A stretch of DNA of 64,000 nt, taken from assembly GCF_016065055.1 (NCBI RefSeq), contig NZ_CP065856.1:2665836-2729835 (forward strand), written 5' to 3'. The position numbers and the translations under genes are program-made. The stretch's first letter is position 1. Every line of letters begins with the position of its first letter. The notes beneath the pieces are model-generated. The model had not been told where the DNA came from and made no database searches. It worked only from the letters and a program-made list of their open reading frames with translations. This document shows, in pieces, positions 8,212-16,836 of this stretch. The DNA is from Halosimplex litoreum (lineage in GTDB: Archaea > Halobacteriota > Halobacteria > Halobacteriales > Haloarculaceae).

Positions 8212-8991
8212 CTACACGTCGCGCTCGTAGTCGGCGACGTGCTCGTCGGCGTCCCACTCGGCGGAGTTGTCCTGCGGGTCGTAGCCCAGCGCCTCCCTGG
8301 CGCGCTCCAGCGAGTAGTACTTCCTGTCGTTGTCGGAGATGCCGTAGACGATCTCGAAGTCGTAGTCGGCTTCCAGGGCGCAGCGGTGGATACGGGCGCA
8401 GTCGGGATAGGAGAGCCACATCGCCTGGCCGCGCTCGTAGTCGATCGGTGGGTGACCCCGAGTGAGGTTACCGATGCGAACGTTGCACACCGAGATGCCG
8501 TGTTCGTCGTGGTAGTAGCGACCGAGCACCTCGCCGGCGGCCTTCGAGACGCCGTAGTGGTTGCCGGGACGGGGGAACTCGGTACCGTCGAGGCGGTAGT
8601 CGTCGCTCTCGCGGTACATTTCGGGGGTCCGCTCGTCGGTCTCGTAGGCGCCGACGGCGTGGTTCGAGGAGGCGAAGACGAACTTCTCGACGCCGGCGTC
8701 GACGGCGGCCTCGTACATCTTCTCGGTGCCGTCGATGTTGTTCGACAGCACGGAGGGCCACGGCGCGCTCGGTCGCGGGTCGCCGGCGAGGTGGATGACG
8801 GCCCCCACGCCGTCCATCGCCTCGGCGACGGCCTCCTCGTCGGTCACGTCGCCGATGCGATACTCGTGGTCGGGCTCGTCGTCCGGCGGGCTGTGGAGGA
8901 GCAACTGCCACTCGTACTCGTCGGCGAGCCCCTCCAGCACGGCCTGCCCGACGCGACCTCCTGCACCTGTGAGTAAGACCGGCTCGTCCAT
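8212..8991 (-). CDS. azf: NAD-dependent glucose-6-phosphate dehydrogenase Azf
   Basis: Extended short-chain dehydrogenase of 259 aa that matches, from memory, the Haloferax volcanii Azf enzyme almost block by block. Azf oxidises glucose 6-phosphate with NAD+ at the head of the haloarchaeal oxidative pentose phosphate pathway. Visible motifs are the NAD fold TGAGGRVG at residues 8-15, the catalytic Ser in FASSNHAVGAYET (about 108-109), and Y146/K150 in YGVSK. Characteristic family blocks RIGNLT and YERGQAMWLSY follow. A plain NAD-dependent epimerase is the alternative. The gene is transcribed alone; a TATA-like box is about 27 bp upstream of the ATG. Confidence 0.85.
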   Translation of the reverse strand: MDEPVLLTGAGGRVGQAVLEGLADEYEWQLLLHSPPDDEPDHEYRIGDVTDEEAVAEAMDGVGAVIHLAGDPRPSAPWPSVLSNNIDGTEKMYEAAVDAGVEKFVFASSNHAVGAYETDERTPEMYRESDDYRLDGTEFPRPGNHYGVSKAAGEVLGRYYHDEHGISVCNVRIGNLTRGHPPIDYERGQAMWLSYPDCARIHRCALEADYDFEIVYGISDNDRKYYSLERAREALGYDPQDNSAEWDADEHVADYERDV

Positions 8992-9011
8992 TCAGGTGAA
9001 CCCTTGCGACC

Positions 9012-9223
9012 GCCCAGTAAGTAAGATGCGGTTCCGCTCCCATCTTTTTCGCCGGGGGGGTTTCCTCGCTCGCTTCGCTCGCTGCGGGAACCCCCCGGGC
9101 AAAAACATGGGTGAAAAAGCCGACTGCTCGGCTTCGCCTCGCAGTCGGTGAACCGGCGCCTCCGGCGCCGGATGCTCAGTACAGGTGAGATACCTACCAC
9201 TCGATGTTATCTACTTACTGGGC
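9012..9223. repeat. 212-bp non-coding segment with imperfect 15-16 bp terminal inverted repeats
   Basis: The ends are gcccagtaagtaagat (9012-9027) and atctacttactgggc (9209-9223), reverse complements except for one base. The left end contains the azf TATA-like region. Inside are three strong hairpins: 9052-9065 with 9086-9099, 9120-9127 with 9141-9148, and 9153-9160 with 9164-9171. No coding sequence is seen. This could be a small non-autonomous element or simply hairpin-rich intergenic DNA with a copied promoter. Confidence 0.45.
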
Positions 9224-9307
9224 ATTTGGTAGTCCAAACACAGTGCAAGAGGAAGTAAACGCGTCTGGTGACGTTTACCCGACGCTATTGTATGAGTCGC
9301 CTGGGCT

Positions 9308-9955
9308 CTACTTGTTCGTTCCCTGCATTACTACTCGTGCCGTCGCACGGTCCTGTTCTGAGGTTCTGAGGAATCCTTTCGTGAAGCCCGCACCGAACGT
9401 CGCGTCGACGAGACCATCGCCTGTCTCGGGCGTCCCCTCACAGTCCACGACAGTGGCGAAGCGAACGGTGGAGGAGTTTCCCGTTGCGCTGTCAAACGTC
9501 AGATTCCACCGGTATCCCCTCGTCAACTGGTCAGTATCCAAGTAGAGGTTCGAGTCCGTGTCGTCATCGTCGGCCGGAACAACGTCTCCGGAGTGTGAGA
9601 CGATCGAACCCGACTGCCAGTCGTGTTCGACTGTCAGCGAGGCAGTTTTCCACCCACTGCTCGCTCGGTAGTTTGACCCTGGAATGAGTCGGTATCTGGT
9701 GACGAGGGCGTACCGATCGGTCGGTTCGAGGTCGAGGACCGACGCGTCTTGCAGAACTGTACCGTACGTCTCGCTCCCCGCCGTCGTCGTGTCAGAGACC
9801 ACGACGGGGCTATTCCGTTTCCCCGCCGGAGGTACCGGCTCCTCGGCATACGTTGCTGGTGGAGCGGAAGGCTGGTCAGCGACCCGCGCTGTGGCCCCGA
9901 GGGCGCCGACGACCCCAGCGGTGCCGGCCAGTCCGAGAAGCGTGCGACGCTGCAT
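9308..9955 (-). CDS. TAT-exported hypothetical protein
   Basis: 215 aa from the ATG at 9955. The N-terminus MQRRTLLGLAGTAGVVGALG is a twin-arginine-like signal with a hydrophobic core, cleaved perhaps near ATARVADQ. The mature part is Ser/Thr/Asp-rich and beta-like, without recognised catalytic motifs. It has a single Cys (VVDCEG) and includes VEHDWQSGSIVSHSGD. Base composition is less GC-rich than in flanking genes, suggesting acquisition or relaxed selection. The frame is open upstream to 10051, but that part overlaps the AT-rich promoter region. Function unknown. Confidence 0.65.
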   Translation of the reverse strand: MQRRTLLGLAGTAGVVGALGATARVADQPSAPPATYAEEPVPPAGKRNSPVVVSDTTTAGSETYGTVLQDASVLDLEPTDRYALVTRYRLIPGSNYRASSGWKTASLTVEHDWQSGSIVSHSGDVVPADDDDTDSNLYLDTDQLTRGYRWNLTFDSATGNSSTVRFATVVDCEGTPETGDGLVDATFGAGFTKGFLRTSEQDRATARVVMQGTNK

Positions 9956-10119
9956 TAGTTCGGAGGAATGTATTCTAGACGAAATATCTGTTGATAAACC
10001 TGAAGATAAATGCCTGCAGAACAATTGGCCCGGAAGATACGACGCGCTCAATACGCAGACGGTACAGCCCGTCCACCCGCGGCCGACACTGATTACTCCC
10101 GGGCGGCCCAGCGGCCGGT

Positions 10120-10473
10120 ATGGACGCCACCGAGGCCCAGACGGCCTGCTTCGAAGCGGGCATCAAGTTCGGGACGCTGTACCACCAGTTCGCGGGCACG
10201 CCGGTCAGCCCGGCGAGCGCCGATAGTCTCGCCCGCGCGATGGAGGAGGCCATCGAGAACCAACCGCACTGCGAGTCGGTGACCGTCGACGTGCTGGTCG
10301 AGGAACTCGAAGCCGAGCTGGCCGATTCGGCCGCGGACTACACGGAGCTGACCGGCCGGTTCGTCGAAGTCGAGATGACGATCGACTACGAAGGTCACCA
10401 GATCCGAACCCGGATGGACGTGCAAGACGGCTACCCGCTGATGCGGGTCGAAGACGTGTCACCCGACGCCTGA
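10120..10473 (+). CDS. mptD: Archaeal dihydroneopterin aldolase (MptD family)
   Basis: 117 aa. It converts 7,8-dihydroneopterin to 6-hydroxymethyl-7,8-dihydropterin and glycolaldehyde in the pterin/folate-type cofactor pathway. The block FEAGIKFGTLYHQFAGTPVSP is characteristic of the archaeal MptD family (MJ1585 type), which is unrelated to bacterial FolB. The length matches the family. The rest has a conserved alternation of acidic helix and strand (ESVTVDVLVEELE). The gene is alone; ATG 10120 follows an AT-richer promoter region. Confidence 0.85.
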   Translation: MDATEAQTACFEAGIKFGTLYHQFAGTPVSPASADSLARAMEEAIENQPHCESVTVDVLVEELEAELADSAADYTELTGRFVEVEMTIDYEGHQIRTRMDVQDGYPLMRVEDVSPDA

Positions 10474-10564
10474 CCGTCGGCGACCCCCGAGAAGGGATTA
10501 CAAGCGGCTGGGAGCTGTCGGCCGACCACGGGAGATATGTGACTGGGCGGACAACCGACCCGGT

Positions 10565-11776
10565 ATGTCTCTCGCCGCCCTGAACGATATCACGGACGCC
10601 GTCCGGGCGACCAAGCGGTTCCTCACGCCGGTCGACCGCGTGCGGTGGTTCCGGCTCGCGGTCGTGCTGTTCTTCGTCGGCGGTGCCGGCCTCTCGTTCC
10701 AGGGCGCGCCGACTGCGGGCTTCGGCGGCGGTACCGACGCGCCCGACCCGGCCCCCGGCGCTCCTCCCGGGCCGGACATCACACCCCAGGTGACGCCGGA
10801 GCTGGTGGTGTTGATACTGGGAGTCGTCGCCGTCGGACTCGCGGCGTTCTTGCTGTACTCGGTCGTCGGCGCGACGATGGAGTTCGCCTTCGTCGCCGCC
10901 CTGCGCGACGAGGAGGTCCGTCTGCGCCGATCGGTCCGGCGGTACTGGCGGCGCGGCCTCCGGCTGTTCGCCTTCCGACTGGTGGTCTGGGTGGTCACCG
11001 TCACAGCCATCGCGGCGGTGCTGCTCGGGACGGGCGCGGCGCTGGGCGGGTGGCCGCCGACGGTCTGGAGCGACGGGACGATCATCGCCGTCGTCCTCCT
11101 CGCGATCCCCGTGTTCGTCCTCACGGTGTTGGTCGTCGGGACGCTGCTAGGCTTCACGACGATGTTCGTCGTGCCGGTGATGCTCGCCGAGGACCGGGGC
11201 GTCCTCTCGGCCTGGCGCCGGTTCTGGGGGACGCTGACCGCCGAGCCCCTGGAGTTTCTCGCGTACCTCGTCCTCTCGGTCCTCCTCGGCATCGGCGTCT
11301 CGGTGGCCGTCGGCTTCCTGCTCGTGTTGCTGCTGATCGCCCTGGCCGTCCCGTTCCTGATCGTGGGTGCGCCGCTCGGGTTCGCCCTCGCGATGGCCGG
11401 TGGGGGAACCGCGGTCGGGGCGTCGTTGCTCGTGCTCGCGCTGCTGTACGGCCTGCTCGTGTTCGTCGGTGCGCTGCTGATCCAGGTCCCCTTCGGGACC
11501 TTCCTGCGCTACTATGCGCTGTTCGTCCTCGGCGACGCCGAGCCCGAGTTCGACGTGATCCCCGACGCCCGTGCGGCCGTCCGCACCGACGGCGGCGACG
11601 ACGGTGACGGCCACGACGGAGACGGGGCCGCCGGTACCGCGACGGGCGAGGACCCCGGCGGGTCGACACCCGGCGGGAGCGCGAGGCCCGACGACGGCGA
11701 GACCGAGGCCGATGTCGGCTGGAACGTCGACCGCGAGGATCGCGGCCGCGGCGACGACGATACGGACCGACGGTAG
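10565..11776 (+). CDS. Polytopic membrane protein (DUF7544-like)
   Basis: 403 aa integral-membrane protein of a haloarchaeal family (DUF7544, from memory). There are about six hydrophobic segments between residues 36 and 325, several with Gly/Ala-rich glycerophosphodiesterase-membrane-domain-like character (LVLILGVVAVGLAAFLLYSV, VLLGIGVSVAVGFLLVLLLI). The last 75 residues form a Gly/Asp-rich hydrophilic tail, probably cytosolic and disordered. It may be a membrane scaffold or transporter; no catalytic residues are visible. It is a single gene. Confidence 0.7.
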   Translation: MSLAALNDITDAVRATKRFLTPVDRVRWFRLAVVLFFVGGAGLSFQGAPTAGFGGGTDAPDPAPGAPPGPDITPQVTPELVVLILGVVAVGLAAFLLYSVVGATMEFAFVAALRDEEVRLRRSVRRYWRRGLRLFAFRLVVWVVTVTAIAAVLLGTGAALGGWPPTVWSDGTIIAVVLLAIPVFVLTVLVVGTLLGFTTMFVVPVMLAEDRGVLSAWRRFWGTLTAEPLEFLAYLVLSVLLGIGVSVAVGFLLVLLLIALAVPFLIVGAPLGFALAMAGGGTAVGASLLVLALLYGLLVFVGALLIQVPFGTFLRYYALFVLGDAEPEFDVIPDARAAVRTDGGDDGDGHDGDGAAGTATGEDPGGSTPGGSARPDDGETEADVGWNVDREDRGRGDDDTDRR

Positions 11777-11891
11777 CACCGCCCGCTTCGCCGCGATCGA
11801 TACCGGCGGACCGTAACTGATCGGCCGGGTCGGCGTGCTGGGGTCGTTCGTCAGCTGTGACAGCGATTTTCACTTTCAGTTCCAGGCGTGT

Positions 11892-11898
11892 TTTTAAA
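11892..11898 (+). promoter_or_regulatory. TATA box of the DUF5790-like gene
   Basis: The box ttttaaa in GC-rich DNA is centred 27-28 bp before the ATG at 11923, predicting an almost leaderless transcript. Confidence 0.55.
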
Positions 11899-11922
11899 AC
11901 GGACGGGGCCGAAGGAGAGGAC

Positions 11923-12390
11923 ATGAGTCAAGCGACCTTCGACGACGACGACCTGTTCGAGGACGCGGCCAGCGAGATGCGCGAAGACGTGGAGGCGAGC
12001 CTCGCCGAGGCCCGCGCGGCGCTCCCCGAGGCCGACGCGATCTGGGACGTCGAGGCCGACAACACGCTGGGCGTGCTGAACGCGCTCCGGTCGGCGCTGG
12101 ACGTCGAAGACGCCGAAGACCACCTCGTCGACGCCAAGAAGTGGTACACGATGGGCGAGCGCGCCGACGCCTTCGAGGACGCCGAGGATCTGGCCGAAGA
12201 GATCGAGACGGTCGAGGAACTGATCGACGACGTGACCGCGGCCCACGAGGAGGTCAGCGACCTGGCGAGCACCGTCCCGCAACTGCGCAGCGCGCTGGAG
12301 GAGTTCGAGGCCGACGACGAGACCGAGGAGGGCGAGGAGGATGACGCCGAGGCAGAGGCCGACGCCGACGCCGAGGAAGCCGAGGCCTGA
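11923..12390 (+). CDS. Acidic coiled-coil-like protein (DUF5790-like)
   Basis: 155 aa, extremely acidic, almost all helix: MSQATFDDDDLFEDAASEMR, then a WDVEADNTLGVLNALRSAL block and long Glu/Ala-rich heptads. The last 30 residues are nearly only Asp, Glu and Ala. The N-terminal blocks match my memory of the haloarchaeal DUF5790 family. There are no membrane segments or cysteines. A structural or chaperone-like role is conceivable but not shown. The start is fixed by the TATA box just upstream. Confidence 0.7.
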   Translation: MSQATFDDDDLFEDAASEMREDVEASLAEARAALPEADAIWDVEADNTLGVLNALRSALDVEDAEDHLVDAKKWYTMGERADAFEDAEDLAEEIETVEELIDDVTAAHEEVSDLASTVPQLRSALEEFEADDETEEGEEDDAEAEADADAEEAEA

Positions 12391-12423
12391 GGACGGCCGC
12401 GTCGCCGGGCGGGATTCCGCCGG

Positions 12424-13206
12424 TCAGCGCCGCTCGGGTCGGGACACGTCTCGCGTCGCCAGTTCGTCCAGTAGCGTCGACAGCCGTTCGGCCGCACGCT
12501 CGCGCAGCCACTCGCCGAGCGCCTCGCTCCCGTCGCGGGGGTCGCCCACCGTTCCGTTCTCCGAGAACTCCGCCGAGTCGTAGGCGAGGTTCGTCCCGCT
12601 CACCCACTCGCCCCAGCCGTCGGCAGCGCCCGCCGCGGCGTCGTCGACGCGGTCCTCGCGGATCAGGTCGGGGGCCACCGCGCGCACGAGAGCGGTCTCG
12701 ACGGGGCCACCGTGACCCATCCGGACCGCGTCGAGGTCGACCGGTGGCGCGTCCGGGTCGCCGGTCCAGTCGCGGTCGAGGTCGACGGCGTCGAACCAGG
12801 TGAACGCGGCGGCGTACGCGTCGTCGTGGCGCGCGATCCGGCCGCAGACCTCCCGGAGGGCCGCGACGTTGCCGCCGTGGCCGTTGACGACGACGACGCG
12901 GTCCCAGCCGTGGTGGGCCAGACTGGCGACCGTCTCGCGGACGTAGTCGCGGAAGGTGTCCTCGCTCACCCAGAGCGTCCCCGCGAACTGGCGGTGTTCC
13001 TCGGCGACCCCGACCGGGACCGTCGGCGCGACGACGACCTCGCCGTCGTAGGCTTCGACACCGGCCTCGGCGACAGTCTCGGCGGTCAGCGCGTCCGTCC
13101 CCAGCGGCGCGTGCGGGCCGTGCTGTTCGGTACTGCCGACCGGCAGGACGGCGAGACCCGTCTCGACGGCGTCGGCCTCGGACCACGTCGATGTCGAGAG
13201 GTGCAT
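12424..13206 (-). CDS. Creatininase-family amidohydrolase (possible ArfB-like deformylase)
   Basis: 260 aa of the creatininase/ArfB family, metal-dependent amidohydrolases. Metal-ligand motifs are present: E27 and H29 in GSTEQHGPH, D38 in LGTD, H110 in VVNGHGGN, and a later Glu (GHGGPVETALV). In archaea the best-known member is ArfB, the formamide hydrolase of riboflavin and F420 precursor synthesis. MftE and creatininase proper belong to the same family, so the exact substrate stays open. The gene is divergent from the rhodanese-MBL gene and may share its promoter region. Confidence 0.8.
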   Translation of the reverse strand: MHLSTSTWSEADAVETGLAVLPVGSTEQHGPHAPLGTDALTAETVAEAGVEAYDGEVVVAPTVPVGVAEEHRQFAGTLWVSEDTFRDYVRETVASLAHHGWDRVVVVNGHGGNVAALREVCGRIARHDDAYAAAFTWFDAVDLDRDWTGDPDAPPVDLDAVRMGHGGPVETALVRAVAPDLIREDRVDDAAAGAADGWGEWVSGTNLAYDSAEFSENGTVGDPRDGSEALGEWLRERAAERLSTLLDELATRDVSRPERR

Positions 13207-13329
13207 ACCGGTCGCTCGCGGGGCCGACGGTTAAGCGATACGGCCGCGTGGGGTCCGCGCGGTCGGACGGTCGCGACCGCGTCGGCGGACGTCCGCGGGC
13301 TTATTTCGCCGGCGCCCGTATCCGACGCC

Positions 13330-14499
13330 ATGACCGACGACACGGACGAGATCGACCCGTCGAGCCTCCAGACGCGGATCGACGCCGGAGAGTCCGTTCG
13401 CGTCCTCGACGTTCGCGACCGCGACGAGGTCGAACAATGGCGCCTCTCCGGGCCGGGTGTCGCCCTCACGCAGAAGCCGTACAACCGCTTCTTGCAGGCC
13501 AACGTGACTGGAACTCTCGAGGAATTCGTCGCCGACGTCGAGGGCGAGGGACCGATCACCGTCGTCTGCGCGCGAGGCGAGGCCAGCGGCGAGGTCGCGC
13601 GCGACCTGACCGACGCCGGCTTCGACGCGCGGAACCTCGCCGGTGGGATGGAAGCCTGGGCACGGCTGTTGCTCGCCGGCGAAGTCCAGGGGGCGCTCCC
13701 CGACGCGCCCGGAGCGACGCTCGTCCAGTACCGACGCCCCTCGAGTGGCTGTCTGGGGTATCTGCTCGTCGCCGACGGCGAGGCGGCGGTCGTCGACCCG
13801 CTCCGGGCGTTCACCGATCGGTACGTCGCCGACGCCGCCGAACGGGACGCGGAGATTACGACCGTCGTCGACACGCACGTCCACGCCGACCACGTCAGTG
13901 GCCTGCGAGCGCTGGCCGACGCGACCGGGGCGACGCCCGTGATGCCCGCGCCGGCCGTCGAGCGCGGCGTGACCTACGACGTGGATACGGTCGAGGATGG
14001 GGAGACCATCGCGGTCGGCGAGTCGTCCCTGACGGCGGTCCACGCGCCCGGCCACACCACCGGTATGACCGCTTTCGCGGTCGGCGACGCGCTGCTGACC
14101 GGTGACAGCCTGTTCACCGACGGCGTCGCTCGGCCGGACCTGGAGGAGGGGGCCGACGAGGCACCCGCGTTCGCGCGCGAGCTCCACCGAACGCTCACCG
14201 AGCGCTTCGCCCGCTTCCCGGACGAGACGGTCGTCGCGCCGGGCCACCACAGCGGGGACGCCGTCCCCGGCGCCGACGAGGCCGTCACAGCGCGGCTGGG
14301 GAAGTGTCGGGAATCGCCGGTCTTCGACCTCGACGAGGGCGAATTCGTCGAGCGGATAACCGGGCGGACGCCGCCACGGCCGGCCAACCACACCGAGATA
14401 ATCGCCGCCAACCTCGGCCGGGAGTCCGTCACCGACGACGTGGCGTTCGAGCTGGAACTCGGGCCGAACAACTGCGCGGCCGCGCCGGCCGACGACTGA
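13330..14499 (+). CDS. Rhodanese-metallo-beta-lactamase fusion protein
   Basis: 389 aa with two domains. Residues 10-115 are a rhodanese domain (VRVLDVRDRDEVEQW) with the active-site Cys at C80 in VVCARGEASG. Residues 125-345 are a metallo-beta-lactamase domain with THVHADH (H182, H184, D186, H187), the downstream APGHTTG His, and LTGDSLF. The C-terminal 45 residues form an extra helical part. The combination suggests persulfide or thiosulfate metabolism of the persulfide-dioxygenase type. The domain order is the reverse of the usual dioxygenase-rhodanese fusion. Confidence 0.82.
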   Translation: MTDDTDEIDPSSLQTRIDAGESVRVLDVRDRDEVEQWRLSGPGVALTQKPYNRFLQANVTGTLEEFVADVEGEGPITVVCARGEASGEVARDLTDAGFDARNLAGGMEAWARLLLAGEVQGALPDAPGATLVQYRRPSSGCLGYLLVADGEAAVVDPLRAFTDRYVADAAERDAEITTVVDTHVHADHVSGLRALADATGATPVMPAPAVERGVTYDVDTVEDGETIAVGESSLTAVHAPGHTTGMTAFAVGDALLTGDSLFTDGVARPDLEEGADEAPAFARELHRTLTERFARFPDETVVAPGHHSGDAVPGADEAVTARLGKCRESPVFDLDEGEFVERITGRTPPRPANHTEIIAANLGRESVTDDVAFELELGPNNCAAAPADD

Positions 14500-14535
14500 G
14501 GCGGCGCTGGGGTGTCGGCGAAGGCGGCGGACGAC

Positions 14536-14826
14536 TCAGAACGGCAGTTTATCGCGGATCTGACCGAGGAGAGAGCCCTCGTCGGGGTCGATGGGACCGA
14601 CGACGCCGTCTTCGGGGACGATGACCGTCCGGTGGTCCTCCTGGTGGGCCTCGATGAGGCCGTCCGATTTCAGGTCGGCCAGCGCCGATTCCAGCGTGTC
14701 GATGTCGACGTCGACCCGCGACCGGAGCTCGAAGACGGTCATTCCCTCTTCGCGCCGGTCGGCCAGCGCGTCCAGGACCGCGACCTCGACCTCGTCGCGG
14801 TCGCGGTACTCCGGTTTCGCCTGCAT
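14536..14826 (-). CDS. Winged-helix-like small protein (DUF6432-like)
   Basis: 96 aa from the ATG at 14826. It begins MQAKPEYRDRDEVEVAVLDA, followed by a helix-turn-helix-like region (GMTVFELRSRVDVDIDTLES) and a wing (DGLIEAHQEDHRTVIVP). It ends DKLPF. This suits a small winged-helix regulator of the haloarchaeal DUF6432 family (from memory). The much longer open frame on this strand continuing to 16251 is antisense to the neighbouring gene and is rejected. The gene is divergent from the zinc-ribbon gene at 14972. Confidence 0.72.
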   Translation of the reverse strand: MQAKPEYRDRDEVEVAVLDALADRREEGMTVFELRSRVDVDIDTLESALADLKSDGLIEAHQEDHRTVIVPEDGVVGPIDPDEGSLLGQIRDKLPF

Positions 14827-14941
14827 ACTACTCCCTTCGGTTGGCCGGGTCTTACGTGTATCCCCCGAGATGCCGGTCGCGACGCCCCCGACCGAGGGTG
14901 TCGGACCGCACGACTGCTCGGCGTTCGGACAAACAGCACGC

Positions 14942-14945
14942 TTAT
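14942..14945 (+). promoter_or_regulatory. TATA-like box of the zinc-ribbon gene
   Basis: The short AT core ttat (in cttatgg) lies about 28 bp before the ATG at 14972. It supports the start and a leaderless mRNA. Confidence 0.35.
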
Positions 14946-14971
14946 GGTTCGGACGGGTCGAACACGTGGTA

Positions 14972-16135
14972 ATGAGTATCAAGTGTTCGCTCCTGGGACA
15001 CAGCTTCGGCGAGACGACCGTCGAGCGGGAGCGCGAGGAACAGGGGACGGAAGTCGTCATCACCATCACCGAGATGGAGACCTGTTCCCGCTGCGGCGAG
15101 ACCCGCGTGGTCTCGGAGAACAAGGAAGTGACGACCCTCGAGACGCCAGAGGGCGGTGCCGACGAGTTCGAGGCCACGCCGGGCGAGGGGGCCGACGACA
15201 CCGCCGACGTGGTCGACGCGGGGGAGTCGGCCGACGCGGGGGAGTCGGACGCGAGCGGTGACGACGGTGGCGCTGGCGACGAAGGAGTCGGCGGGAGCGA
15301 CGCCACGGACGCCGTCATCCTCGACGACGACAGCGGCGCGGAGTCGTCGGCCCAGGCGGAGGCCCGCGGCGCCGAGACGACCATCCCCGACGCCGAGGAC
15401 GGCGCGACCGCCGAGGCCGAGGTCGACAGCGACGAGGACGACGCGGTCATCATCGGCGACGACGAGGGGGACGACCGCGCCCCCGGCGAGTGGCCCGACG
15501 AAGAGGCCGAACCCGAGGGTGACCACTCACCCGACGACGAGGGGGACACCGACGACGACGATGACGCGACCGCCGACGAGCGGGCGCCGGACGCCGAGGG
15601 CGACGACCGCGACCCCGGCGAGTGGCCCGACGAGCCGTCGGACCCGGCCGAGCGCGCCGGCGAGACCGCGGAGGTCGAGATCCTCGGTGGCGGCGACCAG
15701 GACGGCGACGCCGAGACGGGCGGTGACGGATCGGCCTCGGAGGACGGGGTCGGCGGCCCCGACCTCGCCGACGCGCCCGCCGCGGACTCGCCAGACGCCG
15801 ACGCCGGCGGGGGCGACGGAGCGAACGGTGACGCGGCGAGCGACGACGTCGCCGGTGCCTGGCCGGAGGAGGAAGACCCCTCGACCGGCGCCGAGTCGAT
15901 GGGCGAGTGGCCAGAGGAGACCAAGCGTGACCAACCGACCGACCCCGGTGCCGCTGGGCCGTCACTCGACGGCGAGGAGACGCCGTCGGTCACCGTCCCC
16001 GAAGGGACGTTCAAGTGCTCGGAGTGCGACTTCTCCACGGAGGCCGACGCCACGTCGCTGCGCGCCGGCGACTTCTGCCCCGAGTGCCGACGCGGGACGC
16101 TCCTCGAACACGCGGACACCGTCGCCGAGGAGTGA
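14972..16135 (+). CDS. Two-ended zinc-ribbon protein with long acidic linker (DUF7093-like)
   Basis: 387 aa. The N-terminus MSIKCSLLGHSFGETTVERE with C-x2-C (ETCSRCGE) forms one zinc site. The C-terminus FKCSECDF with FCPEC forms a second ribbon. Between them lie about 280 residues of low-complexity Asp/Glu/Gly/Ala sequence. The linker contains four copies of a short motif: GEWPDE at two places, GAWPEEE, then GEWPEE. This haloarchaeal family (DUF7093, from memory) has no known role. The layout is that of a tethering or scaffold protein. It is followed 60 bp later by the DUF5611-like gene. Confidence 0.78.
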   Translation: MSIKCSLLGHSFGETTVEREREEQGTEVVITITEMETCSRCGETRVVSENKEVTTLETPEGGADEFEATPGEGADDTADVVDAGESADAGESDASGDDGGAGDEGVGGSDATDAVILDDDSGAESSAQAEARGAETTIPDAEDGATAEAEVDSDEDDAVIIGDDEGDDRAPGEWPDEEAEPEGDHSPDDEGDTDDDDDATADERAPDAEGDDRDPGEWPDEPSDPAERAGETAEVEILGGGDQDGDAETGGDGSASEDGVGGPDLADAPAADSPDADAGGGDGANGDAASDDVAGAWPEEEDPSTGAESMGEWPEETKRDQPTDPGAAGPSLDGEETPSVTVPEGTFKCSECDFSTEADATSLRAGDFCPECRRGTLLEHADTVAEE

Positions 16136-16195
16136 TCGGGGCGCCCACTCGACGCGCTCGAAAAAGGTAAGAATGGTGCTCGCAAAGGGTCGGCC

Positions 16196-16588
16196 ATGCG
16201 GGAGTACAAGATGCGCCGGGGAGAGCACCTCGAAGAGCGTATCGAAGACATGGAGGCGACGATCGAGGACTACTTCGGAACCATCTCGACCACCGAGGAA
16301 TTCAAGGGGAGTGACCTGCACGTGGTCGAGGATCCCGACAATCCGGTGTTCGAGCGCATCACGGCAGGGACGGTCGAGTACAGCGGCAAGAAAGACAAGC
16401 TCGCGGTCGACTTCGAGGAGCGGCCCGCCGAAGAGGTCATCGCGGCGGGCGAGGCCGACGCCGCGGCCGACGCCGTCGACGCCAAAAACGACTTTCTCCT
16501 CGAAGCCACCGGCCGCGACGCCAAGAGCCGCCGCGACTCGATGAAACGCTCCGTCGAAGACAGCCCCGACGAGGCCGACGAGGTCTGA
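16196..16588 (+). CDS. DUF5611-like protein
   Basis: 130 aa, beginning MREYKMRRGEHLEERIEDME. Conserved blocks are YFGTISTTEEFKGSDLHVV, YSGKKDKLAVDFEERPAEEV and VDAKNDFLLEATGRDAKSRR. These match my memory of the haloarchaeal DUF5611 family almost exactly. A compact alpha/beta fold with a charged C-terminus is likely; the function is unknown. It lies on the same strand after the zinc-ribbon gene and convergent to sepF. Confidence 0.75.
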   Translation: MREYKMRRGEHLEERIEDMEATIEDYFGTISTTEEFKGSDLHVVEDPDNPVFERITAGTVEYSGKKDKLAVDFEERPAEEVIAAGEADAAADAVDAKNDFLLEATGRDAKSRRDSMKRSVEDSPDEADEV

Positions 16589-16836
16589 CTCGTTTCCGCC
16601 GTCGCGACCGCGCACGGCAGGCCCCCCCCACTACGGTGTGACACACTACTGCCCAGTGGTAGCTCCGCTCGGAATCGAGGCGTTCAGGGACACACTATCC
16701 GTCCCCGGCGAGCATCGTGAGAGACGTTTCCGTCGACCGGCGGGCCGTCCCCAGCGACCCGTCGGTCGCGAAGCGATAGCCGGCAGGGCTCGGGTTCCGC
16801 GGGAGCCGAGCGGTCGACGACTCCGGCGGTGGTGCG

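Noticed and set aside
9204-9545. 113-codon plus-strand frame antisense to the TAT-exported protein
   Set aside because: Opposite strand of a gene with a clear signal peptide; no motifs. Antisense RNA is possible but not a protein.
14827-16251. Long Ser/Pro-rich open frame on the minus strand running on upstream of the DUF6432-like gene
   Set aside because: It is antisense to the acidic linker of the zinc-ribbon gene; Asp/Glu codons read backwards give Ser/Val/Arg. Composition is not haloarchaeal.
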